This document shows, in pieces, positions 24,113-35,139 of a stretch of 64,000 bases of DNA. Under the pieces are notes generated by a model. That model saw only the letters and a program-made list of their open reading frames with translations. It was not told the DNA's origin and searched no databases. The position numbers and the translations under genes are program-made. Every line of letters starts with the position of its first letter. Position 1 is the first letter of the stretch. Source of the stretch: Triticum aestivum (taxonomy: Eukaryota > Streptophyta > Magnoliopsida > Poales > Poaceae); the NCBI RefSeq assembly GCF_018294505.1, contig NC_057807.1:137112747-137176746 (forward strand), read 5' to 3'.

Positions 24113-24375
24113 CGCGCCCGGACTTGGCCGTGCAGAGAGGCGAAAGGGCAAGGGCGAAGCGCCGCGGGCCCTAACAGCCTGCGGCCTTGGGTGCCGCGTG
24201 GCGGTTGATTGGACGTGGGTGCCTCAGCAACCGCGCGAGTTGATAAAGGAGCGGCATCTGTCTAGGCTTTTCTTCTTCTGCTTTCTCCGGTTGCTGCTCA
24301 GATCCCCTTTCTTGCGCCTCTCCTTCCTTCCTCCAAAATCTCTAGATCTACTCCGACCGCATGACCTAGGAAGCC

Positions 24376-26847
24376 ATGGCGCCTCGTCAGTCCCCGGCCG
24401 GAGCTTGGTACTCGTCTGCCCTTGACTTGCCGAACGTGCGGAGGCGAGCCTTGCCTGGTTACGCCAGATGGCGACGGCGCAAGGCATCGACCGGGCGAAG
24501 GTGTTTAAGGCCGGCTCTACCACCCCTGAGGGCCAAGGGAGCACCTTCTATCCGCTCTTTGTAAGTGCTATTGCTGCTGGCCAGGTGCCTCCCTTCTCCG
24601 AGTTCTTCTTCTCTGTCCTCCGCCACTACAAGCTACAGGCTCTACATCTCCACCCCAACTCCGTCCTTCTTCTGGTGATCTTCGCCTATTACTGCAAGGC
24701 TCTCGTAGGGGTGCAGCCCTCAGTGGCCTTGCTGCACCACTACTTCTACCTCCGGACCTCTCGCGGTCCTGCTTCTGCATGCGTGAGCTTCGTCGCGTAC
24801 GGTGGCACCATTGCCATTTCGAACCCCGGGAAAAGGATTGAGGGCTTCAGGAGCAAGTGGGTCTTGGTTGATGCCGGGCGCATCCACCCTCGGCTGATCT
24901 TGCCCACGGAGCAACCCATGAGCTACGGTGACTGGGGTTGAGCGGAGCTTGTGGACCCCCGCGAGAGGCTGGTGTTGGAGAAGATGGACGCAGATCTGAA
25001 GCTGGCCAACCTGGTGGCGGCGAAGCTGACCGGCGCGTCGCTGCTGAGGGAGTTCATGGAGCACCAGCTGGCTCCGCTTCGGCAGTACTCACTTCCGATG
25101 TGGAGGCCCCATCCGAGCCCCGCGGCCTTGGTCGACGAAGATCTAGCTGCGGTCCTCCAATCTCTGGTCGGGGGCAACGTGGCGAGGTTGGAGGGTGCTC
25201 CTACACCCTTGTTCCTCCGCGACGACTGGGAGCAGGTGGTGGAGGCCATGCCCGTCTTCAACGGGGACGGGCCCATGCCCACGGAGGCTCCCGATGCCCT
25301 GGTGGACGTGTCCTCCGATGACTCCAGCGAAGAGGAGGAAGGGGGGGAGTGGGAAAAGGGGCCTGACTCCGAGGCGACTGACAAAGAGTCGAGGGCTCCC
25401 CTTCCCCGGCGCAGATCCTGCGTTCTTCGCATTTCTCCGAGCGATGACGACGAGCAAGGTGGCGGGAGCTTGCCCCCGATCCCGAAGAAGGACAGGACCG
25501 GGCTGATCTCCCGCAGGTCTGCCCCGGCCCCGAGGCGGACCGCAGACGCGCCTTCCGCTCCCGAGCATCCCGAGGTCGACCCTTCCAGCCGGCTTTCGGG
25601 CTTCAAGTTTGGCCGGAGGCTGCTTGAGCTCACTGGCGACGACCCGTAAGCGCTTGGCTCTTGTCTTTATTCTTTGTTCTGCTGCTGTGGCTTGACGTCC
25701 GCGTTTCTTGATCAGGCTGGCGCCTGCGGCAAAGAAGCCGAAGGGGGCTCCTGAGGTTCCATCTGGGGCAGCGCCTCTGCCCCTGAAGGAACGTGACCGC
25801 GACGCACGGGCCTCTCCTGCCCGGTCGTCCTCGCGAGGCCTGGCTGAGCCGGCTGGGGCGAGCTTTTCCCCCATGGCCCAAGCGACTCCCGAGGTGCCTT
25901 TGCCTGCTGCCGCCACCACAGCCGTTGGGGCGCAGCAGGCTCCGCCTTAGGATGTTGTGGTCACGCTGCCGCCTTCTCCTCCTACTCCACCGACTGCTGT
26001 CTCTCCGACTCCTCCCACGGTCTTGGATCGTGCTGCTGCTGAACTAGACCGGCTGCGGCAGGATCTTCTTGGCGCCGACCCTCGCTTGGTGGCCGGGCGC
26101 TTGGAGCTGGCTTCAGGATGGATTCGCTCCGACGCTTCGATTCAGGCGGCGCTGGTCCAGGCCTCGATGGCTTGCGATGAGGAGAGGAAGGCCATCCTTG
26201 AGGCGAAGGCTGCTCGTGACGCTGCCTTGGGTGAGGTGGTGGACGTCCGAGGTCGCTGCAAGGCGATGGAGGACGAGCTGCAGGGCCTGCGGGACCAGCT
26301 CGCCAAGGAAGCCCGCCTTCGCCAGGAGCAGGAGGAAGGCATGAAGGCTCGCGAGGCGGCCGTCAAAGATCGGGAGGCCAAGCTCAAGAGGCGTCGCGAC
26401 CGCCTAGGCGCGCTGGAGCAGGAGTTGGGGGCGAGGAAGGTCGAGCTGGACGACAAGGCCCGGGTTCTTGCCGAGGATCGCGTGGCCTTCGCAGATATGG
26501 AGGCGAAGGCTCGCTCCTCGCTGAGGACGCTTTATGATAGTGGCCTGGAGAGCCCGCTGGCCGGCGCAGAGGACGGCCCCGCTAAGCTGCTTCCCTTCCT
26601 GGTTCGTGCTCTTGAAGATGTCGCCCTTGGCCTTGGCCCCATGGCCGAGGCCGAGGCGCGTGTCCTGTCTTCTGCAGCGCTGACGCGGGTCCTCACCCAC
26701 ATCTACCTTCGCGATCCAAACGTCGACCTCGACAGCCTGCTGGAGCCAGCAAGCGGCGAGCGTGCCGCCGCCGCTGCCGAGGCCATGAAGGGTCGTGCGG
26801 AGGCTCTGCTGGGGAAGTTTCGGGCCTTCAGCACCAAGCCGAAGTGA
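24376..26847 (+). pseudogene. Antisense gene of the Tat-like element: gypsy-transposon-type N-terminal domain plus coiled coil
   Basis: The gene lies on the strand opposite to gag. Exon 1 runs from about 24376 or 24468 to 25645, the intron is 25646-25715 (GTAAG...CAG) and exon 2 is 25716-26847. Its N-terminal part (24560-24760) resembles the plant family annotated as putative gypsy type transposon (PF04195 as I recall). The middle is acidic and Ser-rich. Exon 2 has a Pro-rich segment, then a 200-residue coiled coil rich in Glu, Arg and Leu. In-frame stops at 24939-24941 (TGA) and 25948-25950 (TAG), plus a probable frameshift near the start, make it a pseudogene. The gene is convergent with gag-pro. 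Its function is unknown. The Fatima-like elements carry a gene of the same plan. Confidence 0.65.
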
Positions 26848-27070
26848 GGCGCTGCCGACCATGCTGCTCCACGAGGCGAAGCCACCCCGCGCTGCTCCAC
26901 CGCCGACAAGTGACTCCGTTGTGGCTCCTGTCCCGCTTTTAATTCCTGCACATGTATCATGCCTCGGGGAGGCGTTTAAACTTGCGTTTGGTATGGCGAT
27001 AACAGTATGGACTGTAATATTTGCTTTAGAATTCCTTGAAATTTGTGCTTTTCCTTCCTACTTGCTTACG

Positions 27071-28245
27071 TTCTACGCCGGCAGAGCCCGGCCCCGCGCA
27101 TACCTCAGCCGCCGTTAGCCCCGACCGGAAACCAGGACGGGACCAAGGAGTGAGGGGCTATGTGACAAGTTAGTCCTGAGTCGCGATGCTCAGGAGTCCC
27201 CCTTGGTGCACGAACAGCAAGTAGGGAGGTGAGATGTGGGTGGATCTACTGTTCTACGTCTGCAGAGCCCGGCCCCGCGCATACCTCAACCGCCGTTAGC
27301 CTTTCAAAACTAAGGAGTGAGGGGCTACGTGACCAGTTAGGCTCTTGAGTCGCGATGCTCAGGAGTCCCCCTTGACGCTCAAACGGCCTTCGTACTTTGG
27401 CTCCGCTCGGGGAGCGACGTGCGACGAACCAGGCCCGGGGGGGCCTGGCTGGGTGGCGTGCGTCTGGGCGTGACCCAGGCGCAGCCCCCGTGTCCAGCCC
27501 CCTCGCGCGGCACTCCCGTGGGGAGGCGTTGCGATGAGGCTAGACACTGAGCTCTGGGCTCCCTGAGGTTGATGCGGCCCGGAGGCCACCCTCAGTTGTT
27601 TATCACCAGCACGGAGCATAGCACTTCCGTATGTGTACGGGCATAGCCGCTCCTCGGCAGTGTCGTCAGCCAGCGCGGAGCATGGTGCTTCCACTGGTAC
27701 GTGGGAGGGGGCTCCCCTCTGGGAGGAGTCCCCGGGGCGTGTATAGCCCCGCCCTGACACGTGGCTGGCATGGTAGGGCCTGGCGAGGTGTATCTGGGCA
27801 CCCGAGAGCCAGCACGGGACTCACGGGGCCCTACCTCAAGGTGGGTTGCGCCTGGCACTGGGCCTTGTCTTGTGATGTGTTCCTGCAAGTTAAACGCCGG
27901 CGCTCTACGTCCTCGGGTCCCGGCTCTCGAGCTGGTCTCAGCCGTCGTTGGTATGCCAGGTCGCGATGCCGTGGACAAGGCCAGAGGGTGAGGGCTGGAG
28001 AGCCGGTAGGAGCCCTGAGTCGCGATGCTCAGGTACCCCCCCCCCTTTAACGCGCATGCTTAGTTAGATGTCGACACTCTACGTCCTCGGGTCCCGGCTC
28101 TCGAGCTGGTCTCAGCCGTCGCTGGTATGCCAGGTCGTGATGCCGTGGACAAGGCCAGAGGGTGAGGGCTGGAGAGCCGGTAGGAGCCCGGAGTCGCGAT
28201 GCTCAGGTACCCCCCCTTTAACGCCCAAGCGGTCGACATGGAGAA
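27071..28245 (-). repeat. Two sets of tandem repeats in the Tat-like 3' region
   Basis: A unit of about 181 bases starts at 27071 and 27252 (shared words GCAGAGCCCGGCCCCGCGC and GAGTGAGGGGCTA). A second unit of about 174 bases starts at 27902 and 28076 (shared words TCCTCGGGTCCCGGCTCTCG and GAGAGCCGGTAGGAGCCC). Both sets end in GAGTCGCGATGCTCAGG. 26848-28568 has no gene otherwise. Confidence 0.75.
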
Positions 28246-28568
28246 GAAGAGGTGCCGTGGGCTGGCATCAAATAACAAGCATGGTGGGTCGAACGCGTGG
28301 CCCGAAATAAACGCAAAAGAGATACATGCCGCTGGGTCTGGCCCGAGCGGCTTGGGGATGATACAGCCCGAGGGGCGCCCCCAACAAGGTAACTAACAGC
28401 ATGAAATAAAAGGGATACATGCCGCAGGGACGGACCCACGCGACCTGGGAATAATGCAGCCCTGGGGGCGCTCCCAGTTGGAAATGAAACTTGAAAGATG
28501 TCACCTGATGACGTTGAGGACGAAGGGGTGTTGGTGTAGTAGACTCGGTGGGCTGCGGAAGCCGATCC

Positions 28569-29136
28569 TCATGAGCCCCCAGGCCCAGGGGCCTCGGGAG
28601 GCTCCGGAGGCTCTGGTGGCTCCTCGCGGACCATCTCCATCTCCGCCAGGGCTGCGGAACGCCTGGCCTCTTGAGCCTCCATGATGCCCCTCATGAGGCG
28701 CTGGTACGTGGCAGCCGCGCTCGGCAAGCCGTAGGGCATGCGAACGTAGCTATGGGGTGGACCTTCGCAGCGCCCCACTCGCGAGGGACAGAGGCGCTCA
28801 TGAGAGGCGACTCGGTTGAGCCCTGGTATGTCGATGCAGATGCGCAGCCCACCATCCTCGCCTGGATGGGGAGCCACAGCGGGTAGGCGGCGGCTACCTC
28901 TCATGACTCTTGACTCTTGTAGCTCCTGAGTCGCCTTGCTGATGAACTCCTGAGGGTTTGGCCCTCCTTGCCTCGCTCCTTCTTGAGGGAAACGTGCTTC
29001 GAAGCACGCCTCCAAGTGGTGCCCAAGCGCCTCCCTCGTGACCTGGGCAAGATCAGTGGCCCTCTAGGGGAGAGCCCCCGAGCCCTGCCTGAGGAGGGCG
29101 CCGGGCGCGCTTTCCTATGCAATGGAAGGAGGGTCC
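28569..29136 (-). pseudogene. Remnant of reverse transcriptase
   Basis: Downstream of the protease only short blocks of reverse transcriptase survive: a DGGLRICIDIPGLNR block (about 28830-28870), equivalent to the usual D-Y-x-x-L-N region, and a SYVRMPYGLPSAAATYQRLM block (about 28690-28750). The two are closer than in a complete enzyme. The catalytic YxDD box, RNase H and integrase are missing, so the element cannot replicate by itself. Confidence 0.6.
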
Positions 29137-29138
29137 TC

Positions 29139-31539
29139 CTAGGCAGGCGTGGGCCCTGAGGGGCCTGCCTCCCGAGGGGCCGGGCCGGACGATGTCTTCT
29201 TCTTCTTGGGGGTGGTCTCGGGAAGCCTCCTGCTTCCGTGATCCGGGTCTTCCAGAGACGCGGCCTGAAAGGCTCGCTCCAGGGAACACACCGCGTCTTT
29301 CTCTTCACAAGGCACCGTGATGACTCTGCCACTTCCTGGCATCTTGAGGACGTTGTAGCCGTGGTGAGTCACGACCATGAACTTGTACGGCAGGCGAAAG
29401 TGGGCGACGTCGAAGTCGATGAGCTCGGTGTGGTAGTTGTCGCGTGCCCCTAAGGTGACAGGGAGGTGGACCTGCCCAATCGGGACGGTGGAGCCATCGA
29501 TGACTCCGGAGAAAGGCATGGTTGGCTGAATCTGATTGTAGGGCACTTGGAGATTGTTGAATGTGTCCACGGATAGGACGTTGATCCCTGCCCCGCCATC
29601 GATGAGGGTCCTGGTGACAAGCAAGTTACTGATGATTGGGGAGCAAAGCATCGGGAGGACTCCGGCTGTGGCCGCGCACTTGAGTGGATCCGCTGAGCTG
29701 AACGTGATGGCGCACGCCGACCACCTGAGAGGGCGCGTGGCTTCGAGCTTGGGGAGGACTTCATTTACTTTGCGGGCGAACTGCTTGAAGATGCACTGAG
29801 AGGCTGGGGCTTGAGCTCTGCCCAGGATGCAGGCGATCGCATGCGGCTCCTGGAAGCCCCCAGCCCCCTCATCCTGATGACAGTCCTCGTTTCTCTTGGG
29901 ATGCGGAGGCAGCGGAGGGAGGCCTGCGTTGCCTTGCGGGCGATCCTCGCGAGGCCGATCCCTCCAGTCTCCCTCGCGAGGTGGGTCTTGCCAGCGGTCC
30001 TCGTGAGGTCGATCGCGCCACCCTTGGCGTGGGCCACAGTCTTCCCAGCGGCCTGCGTTCCTTCCTCCTCCTCTGACGTAGCCCCGGTCACTGCGGTCGG
30101 GACGCCGGATCCTTCCTTCCCGCACGGCTCGGAGCTCTTGGCATTCGTTGGTGTTGTGGGTGTGGAGGTCGTGGTACACACAGTACCGGCTGCCCTTGGA
30201 GGATTCGGGCTGATCTCTGCCCCGCTTGGTGTCCGGTTCTGCTGCGAGCACGGCAGCCCCCTTGCGCTTCACATCCTTTGCCTTGGGTTTCTTCTCTTCT
30301 GGGTCTACGGCAGGCAGCTCGAGTAGGGAGAGATGCCCTTCCTCAGCCCTGGCGCGCTTGGTCGCCAGGTTGAACAGCTCCAAGGAAGTGCACAGGTCTT
30401 CATGCATCGCCAGCTCCTCCTTCATCTTGACGTCGCGCACGCTGTCGGAGAAGGCTGAGATGATGGCCTCCTGGGTCACCTTGGGAATCTTGAGGCATGC
30501 GTTGTTGAAGCGCTCGATGTACTTCTACAGGGTCTCTCCTGGTTGTTGCTGGATGCGGCGCATGTCGCTCACCGCGGGTGGCCGGTCGCAGGTGCCTTGG
30601 AAGTTGGCGATGAAGCGGGTGCGCATCTCGTCCCAGGAGGAGATCGTGCCTGGAGCCAGGTTCAGGAGCCAGGTGCAGGCCCCGTCCTTGAGCGCCATGG
30701 GAAACCAGTTCGCCATGATCTTCTTGTCTCCGTTGGCGGCTTCGATGCCCAGCTCGTAGAGCTGGAGGAATTCTGCAGGGTCTGCCGTACCGTCGTAGCG
30801 GGGAGGCAGGTCTGGCTTGAACTTGTCGGGCCATGCAACGCTGCGTAGCTCGGTGGTGAAGGCACGATAGCCTGCCGTGGCCACGGGAGGCCTTGGGTGA
30901 CGAAGAGCCTGGTCTTGCGGGTCCCCATGCGCTGCAGCTGGGAGCAGCGCGGGGTCTTCGCGTGCGGGAGCAGGAACGTGGTCGCGACGTGCTGGAGCGG
31001 GGAGCACCTGGGCAGCTTCTTGCGGGCGTGGGAATTCTTGGCAGCTCTGCTCTTGCCGAGCTAGCATCTGATGGAGCAGGTTCCGCCCAGGGGCCACACG
31101 CCTTGGAGCCAGGGCGCCTTCTTGGGGAGGAGGCGGTTGGGGCGCCCTCGGAGCTTCGTCGCCCGCGAAGGGCGGGGTGCGGTGCAGCGGAACGGATGAG
31201 CTCGGCGACACGGTCGAGCCATTCCTCGTAGATGTCGCCGACAGGATGGTAGTGCAGGTGCTCGTTCGCCGCGATGAGCGCAGCTCAAGCCTCCATGGGT
31301 GCGCGGAGCGCGCGGGACGAAGAACCAGCTGTGGTGAGCGAGGGAGTAGCGGTGCGGCCGTGTTGCCGCACTGACGGATGCTGAGACGACGCTTGCTGCT
31401 CGTTCCCCGCCGGGCCGGTGGCGGCGTTGACGGCGGGTGACGGGGAACGACGAGGACGCCCGCCGACGGGCGCCGTCTGGGCGACGCGGGAAGCGAGAGC
31501 GGCTCGGCGCTCGGCGCGGGCCCGACGAGCGTCAGACAT
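29139..31539 (-). pseudogene. gag-protease of the Tat-like element
   Basis: Gag begins at ATG 31539, just inside the primer site. The frame is lost near 31285 and regained, then runs to a TAG at 30525-30527 inside gag, and continues in the same frame from 30524 to 29139 (446 codons from the next start). Visible domains are the retrotransposon gag core (FKPDLPP...WDEMRTRFIANFQG, about 30590-30830), a Cys/His zinc-binding block (CVYHD...THNTNEC, about 30140-30190), an Arg/Asp-rich linker, and an aspartic protease with LIDGGAG in place of D-T/S-G (about 29590). Gag would package RNA and the protease would process the polyprotein. The TAG is shared with the duplicate at 22038. Confidence 0.7.
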
Positions 31540-31593
31540 GGACGCGATGGTTGGAGGAGAACTAGGCGGTGGAAGACGAATTCCGGCGCACCC

Positions 31594-31610
31594 CTACCTG
31601 GCGCGCCAAA
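31594..31610 (-). other. Primer binding region of the Tat-like element
   Basis: Next to LTR 2 the minus strand reads TTTGGCGCGCCAGGTAGG. The same sequence lies next to LTR 1 at 23106-23123. It starts with TGG as a primer site should; I could not assign the tRNA. Confidence 0.5.
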
Positions 31611-31910
31611 TGTCGGATTTCGGGTTCTGGCAGACCCTTGAGGTTCGAACACTGGGGTGCGCGCGGAGACCTCGCCCTCTACCAACCTGCACCCCGCCTA
31701 ATCGCTAGGATCTAAGCTATGGAAAGAACAGCACAAGAGACACAAGGTTTATACTAGTTCGGGCCACCATTGTAGTGTAATACCCTACTCTAGTGTGTGG
31801 TGTGGTGGATTGCCCCTTGGGCTGATGATGATGAACAATACAAGGAAGAACAACCTCGCAAGGATCTGTTCTTGGCTGGGGGTCTGAGCTGCTAGGAGGA
31901 GCTCAGTCAC

Positions 31911-31913
<3 letters not shown>

Positions 31914-31954
<41 letters not shown>
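31914..31954. repeat. (TC)n microsatellite in LTR 2
   Basis: About 20 uninterrupted TC units. The matching place in LTR 1 (23425-23440) has only about five, so the run changed length after the LTRs separated. Confidence 0.9.
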
Positions 31955-31957
<3 letters not shown>

Positions 31958-32054
31958 ATGCTACTGTATTGCTCTCCTCGAGATCTCTCTAGATTCTAGA
32001 TCTCTCTCGAATCTAGATCTCTCTAGATGTCTCTACCCTGTGGGTGGCTAGTCC

Positions 32055-32062
32055 TATTTATA
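32055..32062 (-). promoter_or_regulatory. TATA box in LTR 2
   Basis: TATAAATA on the minus strand in the same context as in LTR 1. This is the promoter copy that would drive the gag transcript. Confidence 0.6.
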
Positions 32063-32589
32063 GGCAAAGGCCCTGGGCCTCTTCCCAAATATTGAGCGGG
32101 AAGGGCACCAACAATTGGCCATTTTGAAGGGGAACATCTGGTACACTTATCCTGACTAAAGTTGGTCCTCGCCTGCCAAAGGCTCTGGTGGTGACTCCTG
32201 CTTGGGCTCCACAATGACATCCTTCCTGCCGTTGGGCTGGTCTTGGTCTCGTTGCACCGAAATGGGTGCCATTGCTTGATGCTCTCGCCTGCGCTTGCTC
32301 CCTTTGCACCAAAGAGGAAAGGAGGACACTACCCGGGCTGGCGCCCGCCTGGCACCCTTGGTCGTCATGGCTTGCGTCATGGGCACCTCGTGAGGTACCC
32401 CGCCTTGATCTCTCCGGCTCCTTGCGAGCCAGCCTGATGAGGCCGTGCCTGAGGAGGCTCCGTGTCGTCCGCCCCGCGAGGGTCTTGGGCTTGTGTTGAT
32501 GAAGATGGGCCGTGCTGGGCCCCTCCTTGAGCCACGCCGCAGGCCGCAGGCAGGCAAGTTTGGGGACCCCCGTTCCCAGAACACCGACA

Positions 32590-34710
32590 ACCTGGTTTTT
32601 AAATTCTACTGAATCCAAAACTCATCTGAAATTCATGAAACTTGGCATGCTATGATGGAGTGGTATCAACATGTCGTGGTAAAATGTTTGTCCCATTTGG
32701 GGCAGGTTTGGGTATATGCTTCTCACAAACCAGAGCTTCTCACAACAAGCATGATGGTTTAGTTAGGGAACATCCCACCTTTGGGGACGAAATGATATCC
32801 ATTGCCTCTTATTGCTTTCAAAAAAATTCTCGTGTCAATGTAGAATAACAGGAGTGCTGTGTCAATTTTTGTGATTTTTTGGGGTTCGTTTGGACATTTT
32901 TATGCATTAATTGAGTTTTCAATGCATTCATGTGCATAATTAAAATTTGAACTACATGCACATGCTCTAATGCATATAAATTGGTTGAAAATTCACATCT
33001 GTGTCCTTTGTTATATGCTTAGGTCCCATGCAAGAAATGGGAATGAATATCGAACACCCTGCCACCGTCACTCGGCCGCAAACATTGAGATACCTGGTTT
33101 TTAAATTCTAGCAAATTCCAAAGCTCGTCTGAAATTCATTAAACTTGGCATGTTTTCATGGAGCGGCATCAACATGTCGTGGTAAATTTTTGTCCCATTT
33201 GGGGCAGGTTTGGGGATATGCTTCTCACAAACCAGATCTTCTCACAACAAGCCTGATGGTTTCGGTAGGGAACGTTTCACCTTTCTGGACAAAACGATAT
33301 CCATTGCCTCTTCTCGATTTCAATTTTTTTCCTAGTGTCAACATAGAACAACAGGAGTGTTGTGTCAATTTTTGGGATTTTTTTAGGTTCATTTGGACAT
33401 TTTTATGCATTAATTGAGTTTCCAATGCATTTATGTGCATAATTCAAAGTTGAACTACATGCACATGCTCTAATGCATATAAATTGGTTGAAAATTCAAA
33501 TATGTGTCCTTGGTTGCATGCTTAGGTCCCATGCAAGAAATGGAAATGAATGTCAAACACCCTGCCACCGTCACTCGGCCTCATACATTGAGATACCTGG
33601 TTTTTAAATTCTCGTAAATCCAAAAACTTGTCTGAAATTCATGAAACTTGGCATGCTATCATGGAGCGGCATCAACATGCCGTGGTAAAATTTGTGTCCC
33701 ATTTTGGGCAGGTTTGGGTATATGCTTCTCACAACCAGAGCTTCTCACAACAAGCATGATGGTTTCGGTAGGGAATGTCCCACCTTTGGGGACGAAACGA
33801 TATACATTGCCTCTTATTGCTTTCAAAAAATTTCTCGTGTCAACGTAGAACAACATAGTGTTGTGTCAATTTTTGTGATTTTTTGGGGTTCGTTTGGACA
33901 TTTTTATGCATTAATTGAGTTTTCAATGCATTCATGTGCATAATTAAAATTTGAACTACATGCACATGCTCTAATGCATATAAATTGGTTGAAAATTCAA
34001 ATATGTGTCCATGGTTGCATGCTTAGGTCCCATGCAAGAAATGCGAATGAATGTCAAATACCCTGCCACCATCACTCGGCCGCAAACATTGGGATACTTG
34101 GTTTTTAAATTCTAGTAATCAAAACTCATCTGAAATTCATGAAACTTGGCATGCTATCATGGAGCGGCATCAACATGCCATGGTAATTGTTTTTGTCCCA
34201 TTTGGGGCAGTTTTGGGTATATGCTTCTCAAAAACTAGAGCTTCTCACAACAAGCATGATGGTTTTGGTAGGGAATGTCCCACCTTTGGGGACGAAACAG
34301 TATCCATTGCCTCTTATTGCTTTCAAAAATTTTCTCATGTCAACATAGAACAACAGGAGTGTTGTCTCAATTGTTGTGTTTTTTCGGGGTTTGTTTGGAC
34401 ATTTTTATGCATTAACTGAGTTTTCAATGCATTCATGTGCATAATTCAAATTTGAAGTACATGCACATACTCCAGTGCATATAAATTGGTTGAAAAATGA
34501 AATATGTGTCCTTGGGTGCATGCTTAGGTCCCATGCAAGAAATGGGAATGAATTTCAAACAACAGGGCACCGTTGATTGCCGACAAAACATTGAGATACT
34601 TTGTTTTAAATTCTAGTAAACCCAAAACTTATCTGAAATTCATGAAACTTGGCATGCTATCATGGAATGGCACCCGACATGTTGTGGTATTTTTCGTGTC
34701 CATTTTGAGA
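32590..34710. repeat. Right part of the 500-base tandem satellite
   Basis: Anchors at 32634, 33138, 33641, 34139 and 34642, spaced 504, 503, 498 and 503 bases. The units match those at 20640-21632. About 300 bases of one unit are missing at the retroelement insertion, so a deletion accompanied or followed it. Confidence 0.9.
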
Positions 34711-35139
34711 GAAGGCGCACTTGAATAACAGCCAATAAAGGCATTTTCAAAAAATAGTTGCCACTTTAATATCTCAAATGTTTGTATAATTTAAACCGTG
34801 TGCGTTCTGTTAACCATTCACGTGATGCCACGTGTCTTGGTTTTAATGGCTATAGGAGGTGTCGTGCAGACAGCTGCTTGACCTTGACTGAATGGGAGGC
34901 GTGCGAGCGCAGTCCGGTGCACAGGCTGAGCGAGAGGCGTGCAAGCTGTCCTCCAATGCGGAGGCTCACCAGGAAGCGTGTGAGTTGTAAGCTGCGCAGG
35001 CTCACTCGGAAGCGAGCCCTTTGACTTCCATGGTCGCCCGCCTTCCTCTCCATTAATGGCGCCCGAGCCGTTGCTTAATACGAGCAGCCTTACTGCTTGC
35101 CTCCCATTCCCCTCCCTCCCGCAGACCTCCACCAATGCC
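34711..35139 (+). other. Spacer and presumed promoter region upstream of the 35140 gene
   Basis: Contains CACTA B words (AACCGTGTGCGTTCTGTTAA at 34795) and a GCGTG(C/T)GAG-type repeat of about 45 bases at 34893-34990. There is no credible ORF; short frames translate the repeat. Confidence 0.4.

Larger units (their letters stand above)
21633..32589 (-). mobile_element. Tat-lineage-like Gypsy element in a tandem, LTR-sharing arrangement
   Basis: Order from left to right: a gag fragment (21633-23123), LTR 1 (23124-24093), full-length internal region (24094-31610), LTR 2 (31611-32589). Both LTRs are followed on their left by the same primer-site sequence and gag, so 21633-24090 repeats 30107-32583 as a direct duplication of about 2.45 kb. 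This is what unequal recombination between tandem copies leaves, with the third LTR lost. The internal region has gag and protease but only scraps of reverse transcriptase. It also has an antisense gene and tandem repeats near its 3' end, both features reported for Tat-lineage Gypsy elements. It is inserted in the 500-base satellite. Confidence 0.75.
31611..32589 (-). repeat. LTR 2 (5' LTR) of the Tat-like element
   Basis: 979 bases, from TGTCGGTGTTCTGGG at 32589 to AATCCGACA at 31611. It differs from LTR 1 by scattered substitutions, an expanded CT run and a 17-base deletion near 32483. Its right edge abuts the 500-base satellite. Confidence 0.8.

Noticed and set aside
25143..25919. 258-codon minus-strand ORF
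   Set aside because: It is antisense to the exon pair at 24468-26847, which has splice sites and domain similarity.
20817..34419. Short ORFs repeated every 500 bases
   Set aside because: They recur because the satellite unit recurs; the frames differ and are not conserved as proteins.
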